A stretch of 57,660 bases of DNA from a virus: IMG/VR virus record IMGVR_UViG_3300042691_027362, positions 1 to 57,660 of that record. One strand, given 5' to 3'. Below, one piece after another: positions 38,038 through 45,690 of this stretch; position 1 is the first letter of the stretch, and each line of letters starts with the position of its first letter. The notes beneath the pieces were generated by a model. It was not told the origin of the DNA. It did not search any database and saw nothing but the letters and a program-made list of their open reading frames with translations. The translations under genes and the position numbers were made by a program.

Positions 38038-39027
38038 ATGAGCAAAAACGATAAACCCTCACCATTAGATTATACAAATTCCATTACGTCGGCATATAAT
38101 CACGACGCTAGAGCTTTAAATGTCGTTAATGTAAATAATCTAGTTCCAGTTCGATTTGGAAAGGTGGAGGTTCAGTATATCACTTCTGGAAACGGAGCAG
38201 GTCAAGTTGGACGAGCCGACTATTACTCCACAGGAGTTTATCAAGAAACCAGCATTATATGCAGAGGAGACTCCCTTGGGTTTGCTCACAAGACCACAAT
38301 TAATTTCATAGGTAGAACCCCAGCGTCTTTAGCAGGTAAAGCTATTGTATTGCATGATGATGGTGGAGCGGTTAATGTGTGGTTTAATGTTGACTTTGCG
38401 AACTCTCAACCAACAGTTCCGGGAACTTATAGAGCAATTGCCATAAATCTTCTATCAAGTCAAGACTCAGAAACGATAGCTAAAAAAGTGGTACAAGCTT
38501 TAGCCATGGACCCTTCATTTCTTGGCGTGTATAGCTTAACTTATGTAATAATTTCAAGCAGTTCTTCTGGGATCAAACCGGATTCATATGATTTTAATAC
38601 ACAATTATTCCTAAAGAACACATCGGGTTCACCCCCTCAAACTTTAAATAATAGGTATTTTTTTATAAATTCAGCAGAAAACGCAAACCAATATTACGTA
38701 TGGTATAACGTAAATGGTACAGGAACCAATCCTTCTGTATCTGGTAAAACCGGGATAATGGTAGCGATATCAAGCGGTTATTCTGCCAATCAAGTAGCTG
38801 CAGCAACCAAAGCTGCTCTGGACACTACAAATAAATTTATAACAAATATAAATGGAGATACATTAGAAGTTTCTAATCAACTAGTTGGACCTTCTGATCC
38901 CGCAAAAGAGAACGATACCGGATTTGTAATATTTGTACAGAAATCCGGAGAAGCTAGGCAATTATTGGCATCTGTAGTTATAGCTTACGATGCAGATTGC
39001 AATATAGTATCGGCAGAGAGATTATAA
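38038..39027 (+). CDS. Structural protein with two internal repeats (329 aa)
   Basis: Two copies of a roughly 95-residue unit: first VLHDDGGAVNVWFNVDFANS...VPGTYRAIAINL...AKKVVQAL, second FFINSAENANQYYVWYNVNG...VSGKTGIMVAISSGYSANQVAAATKAAL. Both have the V-W-x-N-V, then P-x-V-x-G, then A..V...AL pattern. N-terminal VPVRFGKVEVQYITSGNG and C-terminal AYDADCNIVSAERL flank them. A virion surface or appendage protein by context. Confidence 0.55.
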   Translation: MSKNDKPSPLDYTNSITSAYNHDARALNVVNVNNLVPVRFGKVEVQYITSGNGAGQVGRADYYSTGVYQETSIICRGDSLGFAHKTTINFIGRTPASLAGKAIVLHDDGGAVNVWFNVDFANSQPTVPGTYRAIAINLLSSQDSETIAKKVVQALAMDPSFLGVYSLTYVIISSSSSGIKPDSYDFNTQLFLKNTSGSPPQTLNNRYFFINSAENANQYYVWYNVNGTGTNPSVSGKTGIMVAISSGYSANQVAAATKAALDTTNKFITNINGDTLEVSNQLVGPSDPAKENDTGFVIFVQKSGEARQLLASVVIAYDADCNIVSAERL

Positions 39028-39028
39028 A

Positions 39029-39292
39029 ATGTCTTTATATTTTAACCCTATAACTGGTAATTTTGAGAATAGTGCTTGTTGCGACAATCAAGGCGATACT
39101 CCCCGAGGTCTTATAGTTGACCAAGTTAGCTCTACTGTGATATACTTAGGTGAGGGATTATTCGGAGCCTTAACATCCGAGGCTAAGTGGAGAATAAGCA
39201 AAATCGACTTATCTACTGGAGTACGAATTAAACTAGCATCCGAAGACTTTGATCAAATATGGGACAATAGAACGAGCCTTACCTATGTCTGA
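39029..39292 (+). CDS. Small structural protein (87 aa)
   Basis: MSLYFNPITGNFENSACCDN then beta-rich VSSTVIYLGEGLFGALTSEA and LSTGVRIKLASEDFDQIWDN. Overlaps the next gene by 8 bp. Likely virion-associated from operon context; not recognised. Confidence 0.5.
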   Translation: MSLYFNPITGNFENSACCDNQGDTPRGLIVDQVSSTVIYLGEGLFGALTSEAKWRISKIDLSTGVRIKLASEDFDQIWDNRTSLTYV

Positions 39293-40346
39293 TTTTAAAA
39301 TTGTAAAACTATTAGATCCTGCGGTTCAGATCACAACGAACGTCACGCCAAAAGGCGTTTACAGCGCATCGACTACATATGGAGTTGGTGATACAGTTTC
39401 ATTTGGAAACTCGTCTTATATCGCAATTCAGCCAACGACAGGCAATGCTCCGACTAATACAACCTATTGGCAATTGTTAGCGTCTTCCTCCACTAATAAA
39501 CTAACAACTACAGCTAGAAACTTAACAGGGTCAACTATTCCAGCAGGTGCAGTAGTTTACTTCTCCGGAGTAAACGGAAATCTCCCAACTCTTGCACTGT
39601 CCCAAGCAAACACGGAAATGGGGTCAACTAAGACTATCGGTATTACAGCGGTAGCGATAAACAATAATGCAGATGGTGAGGTAGTTGTATTTGGTCTAGC
39701 TGATAGCCTAAACACATCGGCATTTACTGCCGGTTCTGCCTTATGGTTATCTCCTACCGTTCCCGGCGGTATGACCATGACAAAGCCATCAGCACCTAAT
39801 CACGCGGTGTTTATCGGCTTTTGTACGAGATCTCACCCTACTGACGGCACTATTGAAGTAAAGATTCAAAATGGATTTGAGCTTGAGGAGCTTCATAACG
39901 TAGCTATTTCATCCATAGCTAATGGTCAGGTTATTCAGTACGAGTCATCGACTCAACTATGGAAGAACCATACATTAACTAAATCAGATGTCGGGCTTGG
40001 GAATGTCCCTAATGTAGACGCGACAAATCCGGCGAATATTGTTCAAACGTCTTCCTACAGATTTGTGACCGACACAGAGAAGGCTATATGGAACGCAAGT
40101 GTTGATGAAACATTTGAAACAGTTTCTAAGAATTTAAAATCATATCCTTATGTTCTTAATTATACAGGATCTCAGTTAACTTCTATCGTTTATACACTTC
40201 CAGCAGGATCAATTACAAAAACTTTGAACTATGCCGGAACAAAGCTAACATCTATTGTCCTATCTGGCAGTACCCCTCTAGGTATAAATCTGACTAAAAC
40301 TTTAACTTATTCTGGTTCTACATTAACGGGAGTATCTTATGCTTAG
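39285..40346 (+). CDS. Fibre protein with CBM5/12-like domain (353 aa)
   Basis: Start MSDFKIVKLLDPAV chosen inside the overlap. Residues near 20-60 (GVYSASTTYGVGDTVSFGNS and YIAIQ..TGN.P..T.YW) match carbohydrate-binding modules of the CBM5/12 type. A later KSDVGLGNVPNVDATNPANI is a phage fibre shaft word. The C-terminus has repeated YTGSQLTSIVYTLPAGS-like beta units. Would bind a glycan on the host or be a fibre connector. Confidence 0.6.
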   Translation: MSDFKIVKLLDPAVQITTNVTPKGVYSASTTYGVGDTVSFGNSSYIAIQPTTGNAPTNTTYWQLLASSSTNKLTTTARNLTGSTIPAGAVVYFSGVNGNLPTLALSQANTEMGSTKTIGITAVAINNNADGEVVVFGLADSLNTSAFTAGSALWLSPTVPGGMTMTKPSAPNHAVFIGFCTRSHPTDGTIEVKIQNGFELEELHNVAISSIANGQVIQYESSTQLWKNHTLTKSDVGLGNVPNVDATNPANIVQTSSYRFVTDTEKAIWNASVDETFETVSKNLKSYPYVLNYTGSQLTSIVYTLPAGSITKTLNYAGTKLTSIVLSGSTPLGINLTKTLTYSGSTLTGVSYA

Positions 40347-40632
40347 TTTAAATAATCCAATCGACCATGAAGGAAAAACATACGATAAGGCAGTTATAAT
40401 GCTAGCCATTTCTCCGGTGAATAAGGGGGGAAACTACAGCGCAGCGGTATCCATGACGATCAAGCCGTTTAGGAAGGATGCTTCTGGGAATATTGAGGAA
40501 CTAGAGGAGCATGATAAGTACGTTATCATCGCAGACATTGACCAAACCATGTTAACCGATTCATCGCTCCAGAGTTCAGTCGCAGGCATCCTACAGTCGC
40601 TTCAGTCGTATCTCAACGCGAAGGGGATTTAA
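40339..40632 (+). CDS. Small structural-type protein (97 aa)
   Basis: NPIDHEGKTYDKAVIMLAIS, GGNYSAAVSMTIKPFRKDA and IADIDQTMLTDSSLQSSVAG. Overlaps the upstream gene by 8 bp and abuts the next. Possibly a tail fibre connector or chaperone; no known motif. Confidence 0.5.
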   Translation: MLSLNNPIDHEGKTYDKAVIMLAISPVNKGGNYSAAVSMTIKPFRKDASGNIEELEEHDKYVIIADIDQTMLTDSSLQSSVAGILQSLQSYLNAKGI

Positions 40633-43600
40633 ATGCCTATCGCGATTGCTCAGACTAGTGGTAACTGGAGTTCCGCTGCAACATGGTTCGATGGATATAT
40701 TCCTCAAGCTGGGGATTTTGTTTTTGCAAATAACTTCACCGTGACGATTGATCAAGACTTTACCGTTGAACGTATTTCAGTCTCTTCCTACGCCGGAGCT
40801 AGAGCTAATCCAAACATGTCCAGCAACTCTAGCCCGAGTGGAACGGCTTCTGCGTCTTCCAACGGGTCCAACGCATGGATTGCCTTCGATGGATCTGTTG
40901 CTTCCACTGGTAACGCATGGGTATCGACAGCCGGATCAGGTCCAACTGGATGGGTGGCATATCAGTTTCCATCAACGAGAAGGATGGTTCGCTATTCACT
41001 GACCGCATCAATTGATTCCACTAACACGAACCAAAACCCTACTGCTTGGGAATGGCAGGGATCAGATGATGGGATTACGTGGACAACTCTTCAAACAGTT
41101 ACAGGACAATCCCTTGGTCCTGGGTCTATCTATGACTCTGGAGTCTTAACCCAACCTAACTCTTACCTTCGGTATAGAATCAACATCACTGCAAGTGGTG
41201 CAGGTGCAACGCAAACACGAGTTGGAGAACTATCTTTTTTTGAGTATATCAACGGAGCAAGAACAGCCTCCATTGGGGGCAATTTTTTAGCGAGTTCTCC
41301 TCGAACGATAAATCTTCAAGCCACTACTCCACTGTTTCATGGAAATAACATTCCAGTTTTAACAGTGAATCACTCTGGGGCATCTCCATTCGTCTTAAAC
41401 GCAGCGAATACCATTACGGGCAGCTTTTCATCTGGAGTTATTTCTCACATCAACACTGGAGCGTTAACGATCACTTGCCCGAGCATGGGAGGATCAGGAT
41501 CAAACAGCGGGAACACGTTGATTCGATCAGGGTCAGGAACGCTGAACATTAACTCAGTTTTAAACGGCGCAAGCTCAAACGCGAGTAATGTGACTCTTTC
41601 AAATACTGGCACAGGAACAATCAATGTCGTAGGCAATATCGTCTCAGGTTCCGGAGTCAACTCCGCTCAGGTTATCGTATCGACTCAAGGTGATATTAAT
41701 GTGACTGGAAATGTTTTCGGTGGAACTGGAGCAGGGGTCACAGGCATCTCGCTTTCAGGCGGTACGGTAGTGGTTAACGGAACCGTAACTGGTGGAACTG
41801 CTACGGCAATCAACCACTCTTCAACTGTGACGGTGAATGGAAACGTAAACACAATCGGATCAGCGTTTGGGGTTTCCTCAAGCGTTGGGGGCACGACAAA
41901 TGTTATCGGTAATGCCACGGCAGGTGCAAGTGGGGCTGCGATATACCTGAGCAATAACGCTCACACTCTTAACTTCACTGGGAACATTATTAACAACCTT
42001 TCTAGACAAGCTATCGTATCGACGACTCTTAGATTATCTGATTCGCTGCCATCATTCTGGCAAGCGGCGACAGTAACAAATGCAGCGAAGACGTTCTACA
42101 CTGAAGACACATTCCCCAACTCTCCGGCGGCACTAGACGTAAGAAGCGGAACTACTTACGGACCTGGACTTGCATCGACAGGAACGCTCATCGTACCGTC
42201 ACCAAGTAACGTAGTCGCAGGTGTTCCTACTGACAACACAGTAGGAACATATTCAACTACTCCGACACTGATCGCGACAGAAATCTTCACAAAGCTCCTA
42301 TCTAACTCTGACTTCAACACCGCTGGAAGCTTCGGAAAGCTAGTGAAAGATAATCTCGACGCCACAGTATCAAGCAGATCTACTCAGACAAGTGTTGATT
42401 CAATCCCTACAAACCCACTTCTTACCACCGACTCACGCCTTAATAACCTCGATGCTACTGTATCTAGTCGACTTGCTTCGGCTTCTTATACCGCTCCAGA
42501 TAATACTACAATTGGAACTATTAACACTAAGATTGGGACCCCTGTTTCTACAGTATCAAGTGACATCGCTTCAGTTAAGTCAGATACAAATGGATTAAGA
42601 ACTGATTACACAACGTCAAGAGCAAGTAATCTAGACAACCTAGATGCGACTGTTTCTAGTAGGCTAGCATCAGCGTCCTATGTTGCTCCTGCTAACTCAG
42701 ACATTGCTGCGATTAAGGCTAAGACTGACAATCTCCCATCTGATCCGGCTAGTGAGACTACCGTTAACACTCGTCTGGCATCATCGTCTTATACCGCCCC
42801 AGATAATGCGACTATCGGCACTATTAACACGAAGCTAGGTACTCCTGTCTCATCTGTTTCTAGCGATATTGCAGCGGTTAAATCGGACACCGCAAGCATT
42901 GACGGTAAAGTGGATGTAACACTCTCGACTAGAGCTACGCAGACTAGCGTTAACGCAATCCCTACTAATCCGCTACTTACCACAGATTCACGGCTTGATA
43001 ATCTGGACGCGACTATCTCAAGTCGCCTTGCTTCAGCTTCTTACGTTGCACCAGACAACTCTGGAATCACGGCTATCAAGGCTAAGACAGATAACCTCCC
43101 GAGTGATCCAGCAGATAACTCTGACATCCTAGGGGCTATCTCTGCTATCCCATCCGCTCCATCAGCTTCATCCGTCGCCTCTGCAGTACGTACGGAGCTG
43201 ACTACTGAACTAGGGCGTATTGATGTGGCTACCTCAACAAGACTTGCATCGGCTTCTTATGTTGCGCCTGCAAATTCTGACATTGCCGCAATTAAGGCAA
43301 AGACCGATAATCTTCCATCCGATCCGGCGGATAATTCTGACATTCTTAGCGCAATTAGTTCAATTCCATCTGCCCCATCAGCCTCTAGTGTAGCGTCTGC
43401 CGTTAGAACAGAACTTACTGTTGAGCTTGATAGAATTGATGTGGACGTATCGAGCAGATTAGCGTCTAGCTCCTACACTGCACCCGATAACTCATCGATC
43501 ACAGCGATTAAGGCAAAGACTGATAACCTGCCAGCAGATCCGGCAAGCGAAGCCACAGTTAACACAAGGCTTGCAGCAGCAGCGTATACTGCTCCAGATA

Positions 43601-44196
43601 ACACAACTATTAGTACTATTAATACTAAGCTTGGAACTCCAGTATCGTCCGTATCTAGTGACATTGCTGCGGTAAAATCCGATACTAGTAGCATTGATGG
43701 CAAGGTCGATGTCACGCTCTCTACTAGGTCAAGTCAATCAAGCGTTGATGCTATTCCAACTAATCCGCTGTTAACAACTGATATAAGGCTCAACAACCTC
43801 GACGCTACTATCTCAAGTAGGCTAGCTGCATCGTCTTATGTTGCACCGGACAATTCTGGAATCGCAGCAATTAAAGCGAAAACTGATAACCTTCCAAGTG
43901 ATCCAGCAGATAATTCTGAGATTCTTGGAGCCATCGCTGCAATCCCAGCAGGAGCTACCCCTGAACAGATTGCTGATGCGGTCAGAACTGAGCTTACTGT
44001 TGAACTTGACAGAATCGACGTAGACGTATCTAGTAGGCTTGCTTCTGGCTCATATACTGCACCGGATAATACTTCGATCGCAGCAATCAAAGCGAAAACC
44101 GATAACTTACCCGCAGATCCTGCTAGTAATACTAATGTAAACACCAAAACCGAAGAAATAAAACAAAACACAGATTTAATACCTGCGATAATTTAA
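40633..44196 (+). CDS. Large fibre: F5/8C-like, beta-helix and coiled-coil repeats (1187 aa)
   Basis: Residues about 1-45 attach; about 70-205 show an F5/8 type C-like sugar-binding domain (SNAWIAFDG, WEWQGSDDG, NSYLRYRINITASG); about 205-470 carry beta-helix-like rungs (NTGALTITCPSM, GTGTINVVGNIVSGSG, TVVVNGTVTGG); about 575-1187 are tandem stalk repeats (SRLASASYTAPDN, IKAKTDNLPSDPA). RBS AAGGGGATTTAA. A likely glycan-binding appendage. A terminal chaperone domain is not evident. Confidence 0.7.
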   Translation: MPIAIAQTSGNWSSAATWFDGYIPQAGDFVFANNFTVTIDQDFTVERISVSSYAGARANPNMSSNSSPSGTASASSNGSNAWIAFDGSVASTGNAWVSTAGSGPTGWVAYQFPSTRRMVRYSLTASIDSTNTNQNPTAWEWQGSDDGITWTTLQTVTGQSLGPGSIYDSGVLTQPNSYLRYRINITASGAGATQTRVGELSFFEYINGARTASIGGNFLASSPRTINLQATTPLFHGNNIPVLTVNHSGASPFVLNAANTITGSFSSGVISHINTGALTITCPSMGGSGSNSGNTLIRSGSGTLNINSVLNGASSNASNVTLSNTGTGTINVVGNIVSGSGVNSAQVIVSTQGDINVTGNVFGGTGAGVTGISLSGGTVVVNGTVTGGTATAINHSSTVTVNGNVNTIGSAFGVSSSVGGTTNVIGNATAGASGAAIYLSNNAHTLNFTGNIINNLSRQAIVSTTLRLSDSLPSFWQAATVTNAAKTFYTEDTFPNSPAALDVRSGTTYGPGLASTGTLIVPSPSNVVAGVPTDNTVGTYSTTPTLIATEIFTKLLSNSDFNTAGSFGKLVKDNLDATVSSRSTQTSVDSIPTNPLLTTDSRLNNLDATVSSRLASASYTAPDNTTIGTINTKIGTPVSTVSSDIASVKSDTNGLRTDYTTSRASNLDNLDATVSSRLASASYVAPANSDIAAIKAKTDNLPSDPASETTVNTRLASSSYTAPDNATIGTINTKLGTPVSSVSSDIAAVKSDTASIDGKVDVTLSTRATQTSVNAIPTNPLLTTDSRLDNLDATISSRLASASYVAPDNSGITAIKAKTDNLPSDPADNSDILGAISAIPSAPSASSVASAVRTELTTELGRIDVATSTRLASASYVAPANSDIAAIKAKTDNLPSDPADNSDILSAISSIPSAPSASSVASAVRTELTVELDRIDVDVSSRLASSSYTAPDNSSITAIKAKTDNLPADPASEATVNTRLAAAAYTAPDNTTISTINTKLGTPVSSVSSDIAAVKSDTSSIDGKVDVTLSTRSSQSSVDAIPTNPLLTTDIRLNNLDATISSRLAASSYVAPDNSGIAAIKAKTDNLPSDPADNSEILGAIAAIPAGATPEQIADAVRTELTVELDRIDVDVSSRLASGSYTAPDNTSIAAIKAKTDNLPADPASNTNVNTKTEEIKQNTDLIPAII
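42355..44160 (+). repeat. Tandem coding repeats of fibre stalk
   Basis: About 600 residues of mixed repeats: NLDATVSSRLASASY, (Y)(T/V)APDN, AIKAKTDNLP(S/A)DPA, SSVASAVRTEL, INTKLGTPVSSVSSDIA. The peptide units are nearly identical while the DNA copies differ mainly at third positions (for example AATCTTCCATCC and AACCTCCCGAGT for N-L-P-S). Confidence 0.75.
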
Positions 44197-44239
44197 TGGA
44201 TAAGTATTTGATTTTAGTATAAAATGATATATTATATTT

Positions 44240-44255
44240 AATAACAAATATAACT
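44240..44255 (+). promoter_or_regulatory. Conserved rightward box (putative late promoter) before tail/ejection genes
   Basis: AATAACAAATATAACT then AGATACGGG, in the 95-bp gap before the 44292 gene. Exact 16-base match to the boxes at 8965 and 20380. Confidence 0.65.
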
Positions 44256-44291
44256 AGATACGGGTTCTGGTTATACATAAGGGGAAATGGT

Positions 44292-44684
44292 ATGATGGAA
44301 GAGTTTATGAAGCTTTTAGCTAAAAAGGCTAGAGAGCAGAAGGGACCAATGCACGGTCCAAAAATGGATGCTAAAGCTGCTATGGCAAAGGAGCTTTCTG
44401 ACTCTCTTGGTTCCGACATAATGGACGGAATTAAGGGTATGAAGAAAGTCACTGTTGCCTCCAATTCTGAAGAAGGTCTGAAGGAAGGTCTTGAAAAAGC
44501 TGAAGACGTTCTTGAGTCTAAATCAGAAGACGAAAGTGAAGATGAGGTTGAGGAGCGCGATTCTGATATGTCCGAAGATGACATGGAAAAAGATGAGGAG
44601 TCAGAGAGTTCCGATTCTATCGAGTCCGAGATTGCCAAACTAGAAAAAGAGCTAGAAGATAAAAAGAAAAAGCTTAAGAGATAA
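44292..44684 (+). CDS. Acidic/basic low-complexity protein (130 aa)
   Basis: Opens MMEEFMKLLAKKAREQKGPM, then a strongly acidic Ser/Glu/Asp run (SEDESEDEVEERDSDMSEDD) and a Lys/Glu coiled end (IAKLEKELEDKKKKL). RBS AAGGGGAAATGGT. Between fibre and tail-nozzle genes; could be a scaffold-like or chaperone protein. Not recognised. Confidence 0.55.
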   Translation: MMEEFMKLLAKKAREQKGPMHGPKMDAKAAMAKELSDSLGSDIMDGIKGMKKVTVASNSEEGLKEGLEKAEDVLESKSEDESEDEVEERDSDMSEDDMEKDEESESSDSIESEIAKLEKELEDKKKKLKR

Positions 44685-44686
44685 AA

Positions 44687-45688
44687 ATGATTAGCTCAGT
44701 AAAGGCTGGTCTAACTACCTCTGCACTCTTGAAATCTATTAAGCGCAGAACACTAGTTCCAGATAATCAAAATACTTTTAGTGACCAAGATTTCATCGAT
44801 CTAATGAATGAGGAGATGATGATTGGCATTGTTCCCTCTGTTTTACAAACAAAGGAAGAGTATTTTATTTTCAGGCAAATTACCCCTCTTGTTCCAGATA
44901 AGTCAAACTATCCTATACCAGAGAGAGCCTTAGCTAATAAATTAAGAGAGATTTGCTTCCGTGATACAGCCAGTACTAACTTTAATAACGAGTATGAGAT
45001 GACTCAGATCGCTATTGACGATAGATATACGGGGCTATCAAATGGAACAGGATCTAGCGATTTTACTGGATTTAGACGTTTTTATGTAATGGGAAGTGAC
45101 GTAGTTCTTCATCCGAATGTAGGACCAACCCCTTATGGAGCATTAGCTTTTTATTATTATCTAAGACCGAATACTCTGGTAAAAGATAGTCAGGTTGCTA
45201 GTATTGTAGCGATTAATAGAACTAGCGGAGAGATTTCACTATCCAGCATCCCCTCTGGATATACACTGTATTCTGCCGCTTCCAATAATGTGCTACTCAC
45301 TGGATTTGATTTTGTAAAAGCCAAGTCGCCACATAACATTCTTAGCATTGACGTAACAGCTACTAACATAAACAATACAACTAAAGTCATCACAGTCAAT
45401 CCAAGTTCTATTCCAAAAGACTTAGAAATTGGAGATTATATGACTCTAGCTGGTCAAACTTGTATTCCAAATATCCCAACCGAACTACACATGGTGCTTG
45501 CTCAAAGAGTGGCGCAGCGCGTGTTAGAAGCGATTGGAGATTCTGAAGGATTAAATAACGCCACGGCAAAGGTAGCTGAAATGGAAGGTAAGCTTTCTAC
45601 AATGTTAGATAACAGAGTCGAAGGCGCTCCACGTAAAGTTGTCAACCGAGCGTTAATGACTGGGGTTGCTAGAAATAGACGGAGATAG
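44687..45688 (+). CDS. Head-tail adaptor / tail tubular A-like protein
   Basis: 333 residues. The N-terminal helical part (LKSIKRRTLVPDNQNTFSDQ DFIDLMNEEM) and the end (MVLAQRVAQRVLEAIGDSEG, NATAKVAEMEGKL) are alike in many podovirus adaptor/nozzle base proteins, with a beta domain between. It precedes the 945-aa propeller-like protein, matching the T7 gp11-gp12 order. Docked under the portal. Function by position and layout. Confidence 0.6.
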   Translation: MISSVKAGLTTSALLKSIKRRTLVPDNQNTFSDQDFIDLMNEEMMIGIVPSVLQTKEEYFIFRQITPLVPDKSNYPIPERALANKLREICFRDTASTNFNNEYEMTQIAIDDRYTGLSNGTGSSDFTGFRRFYVMGSDVVLHPNVGPTPYGALAFYYYLRPNTLVKDSQVASIVAINRTSGEISLSSIPSGYTLYSAASNNVLLTGFDFVKAKSPHNILSIDVTATNINNTTKVITVNPSSIPKDLEIGDYMTLAGQTCIPNIPTELHMVLAQRVAQRVLEAIGDSEGLNNATAKVAEMEGKLSTMLDNRVEGAPRKVVNRALMTGVARNRRR

Positions 45689-45690
45689 TC

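Noticed and set aside
40633-44196. Diversity-generating retroelement or CRISPR array suggested by fibre repeats
   Set aside because: The repeats are in-frame coding units without constant spacers, and no reverse transcriptase or cas gene is present.
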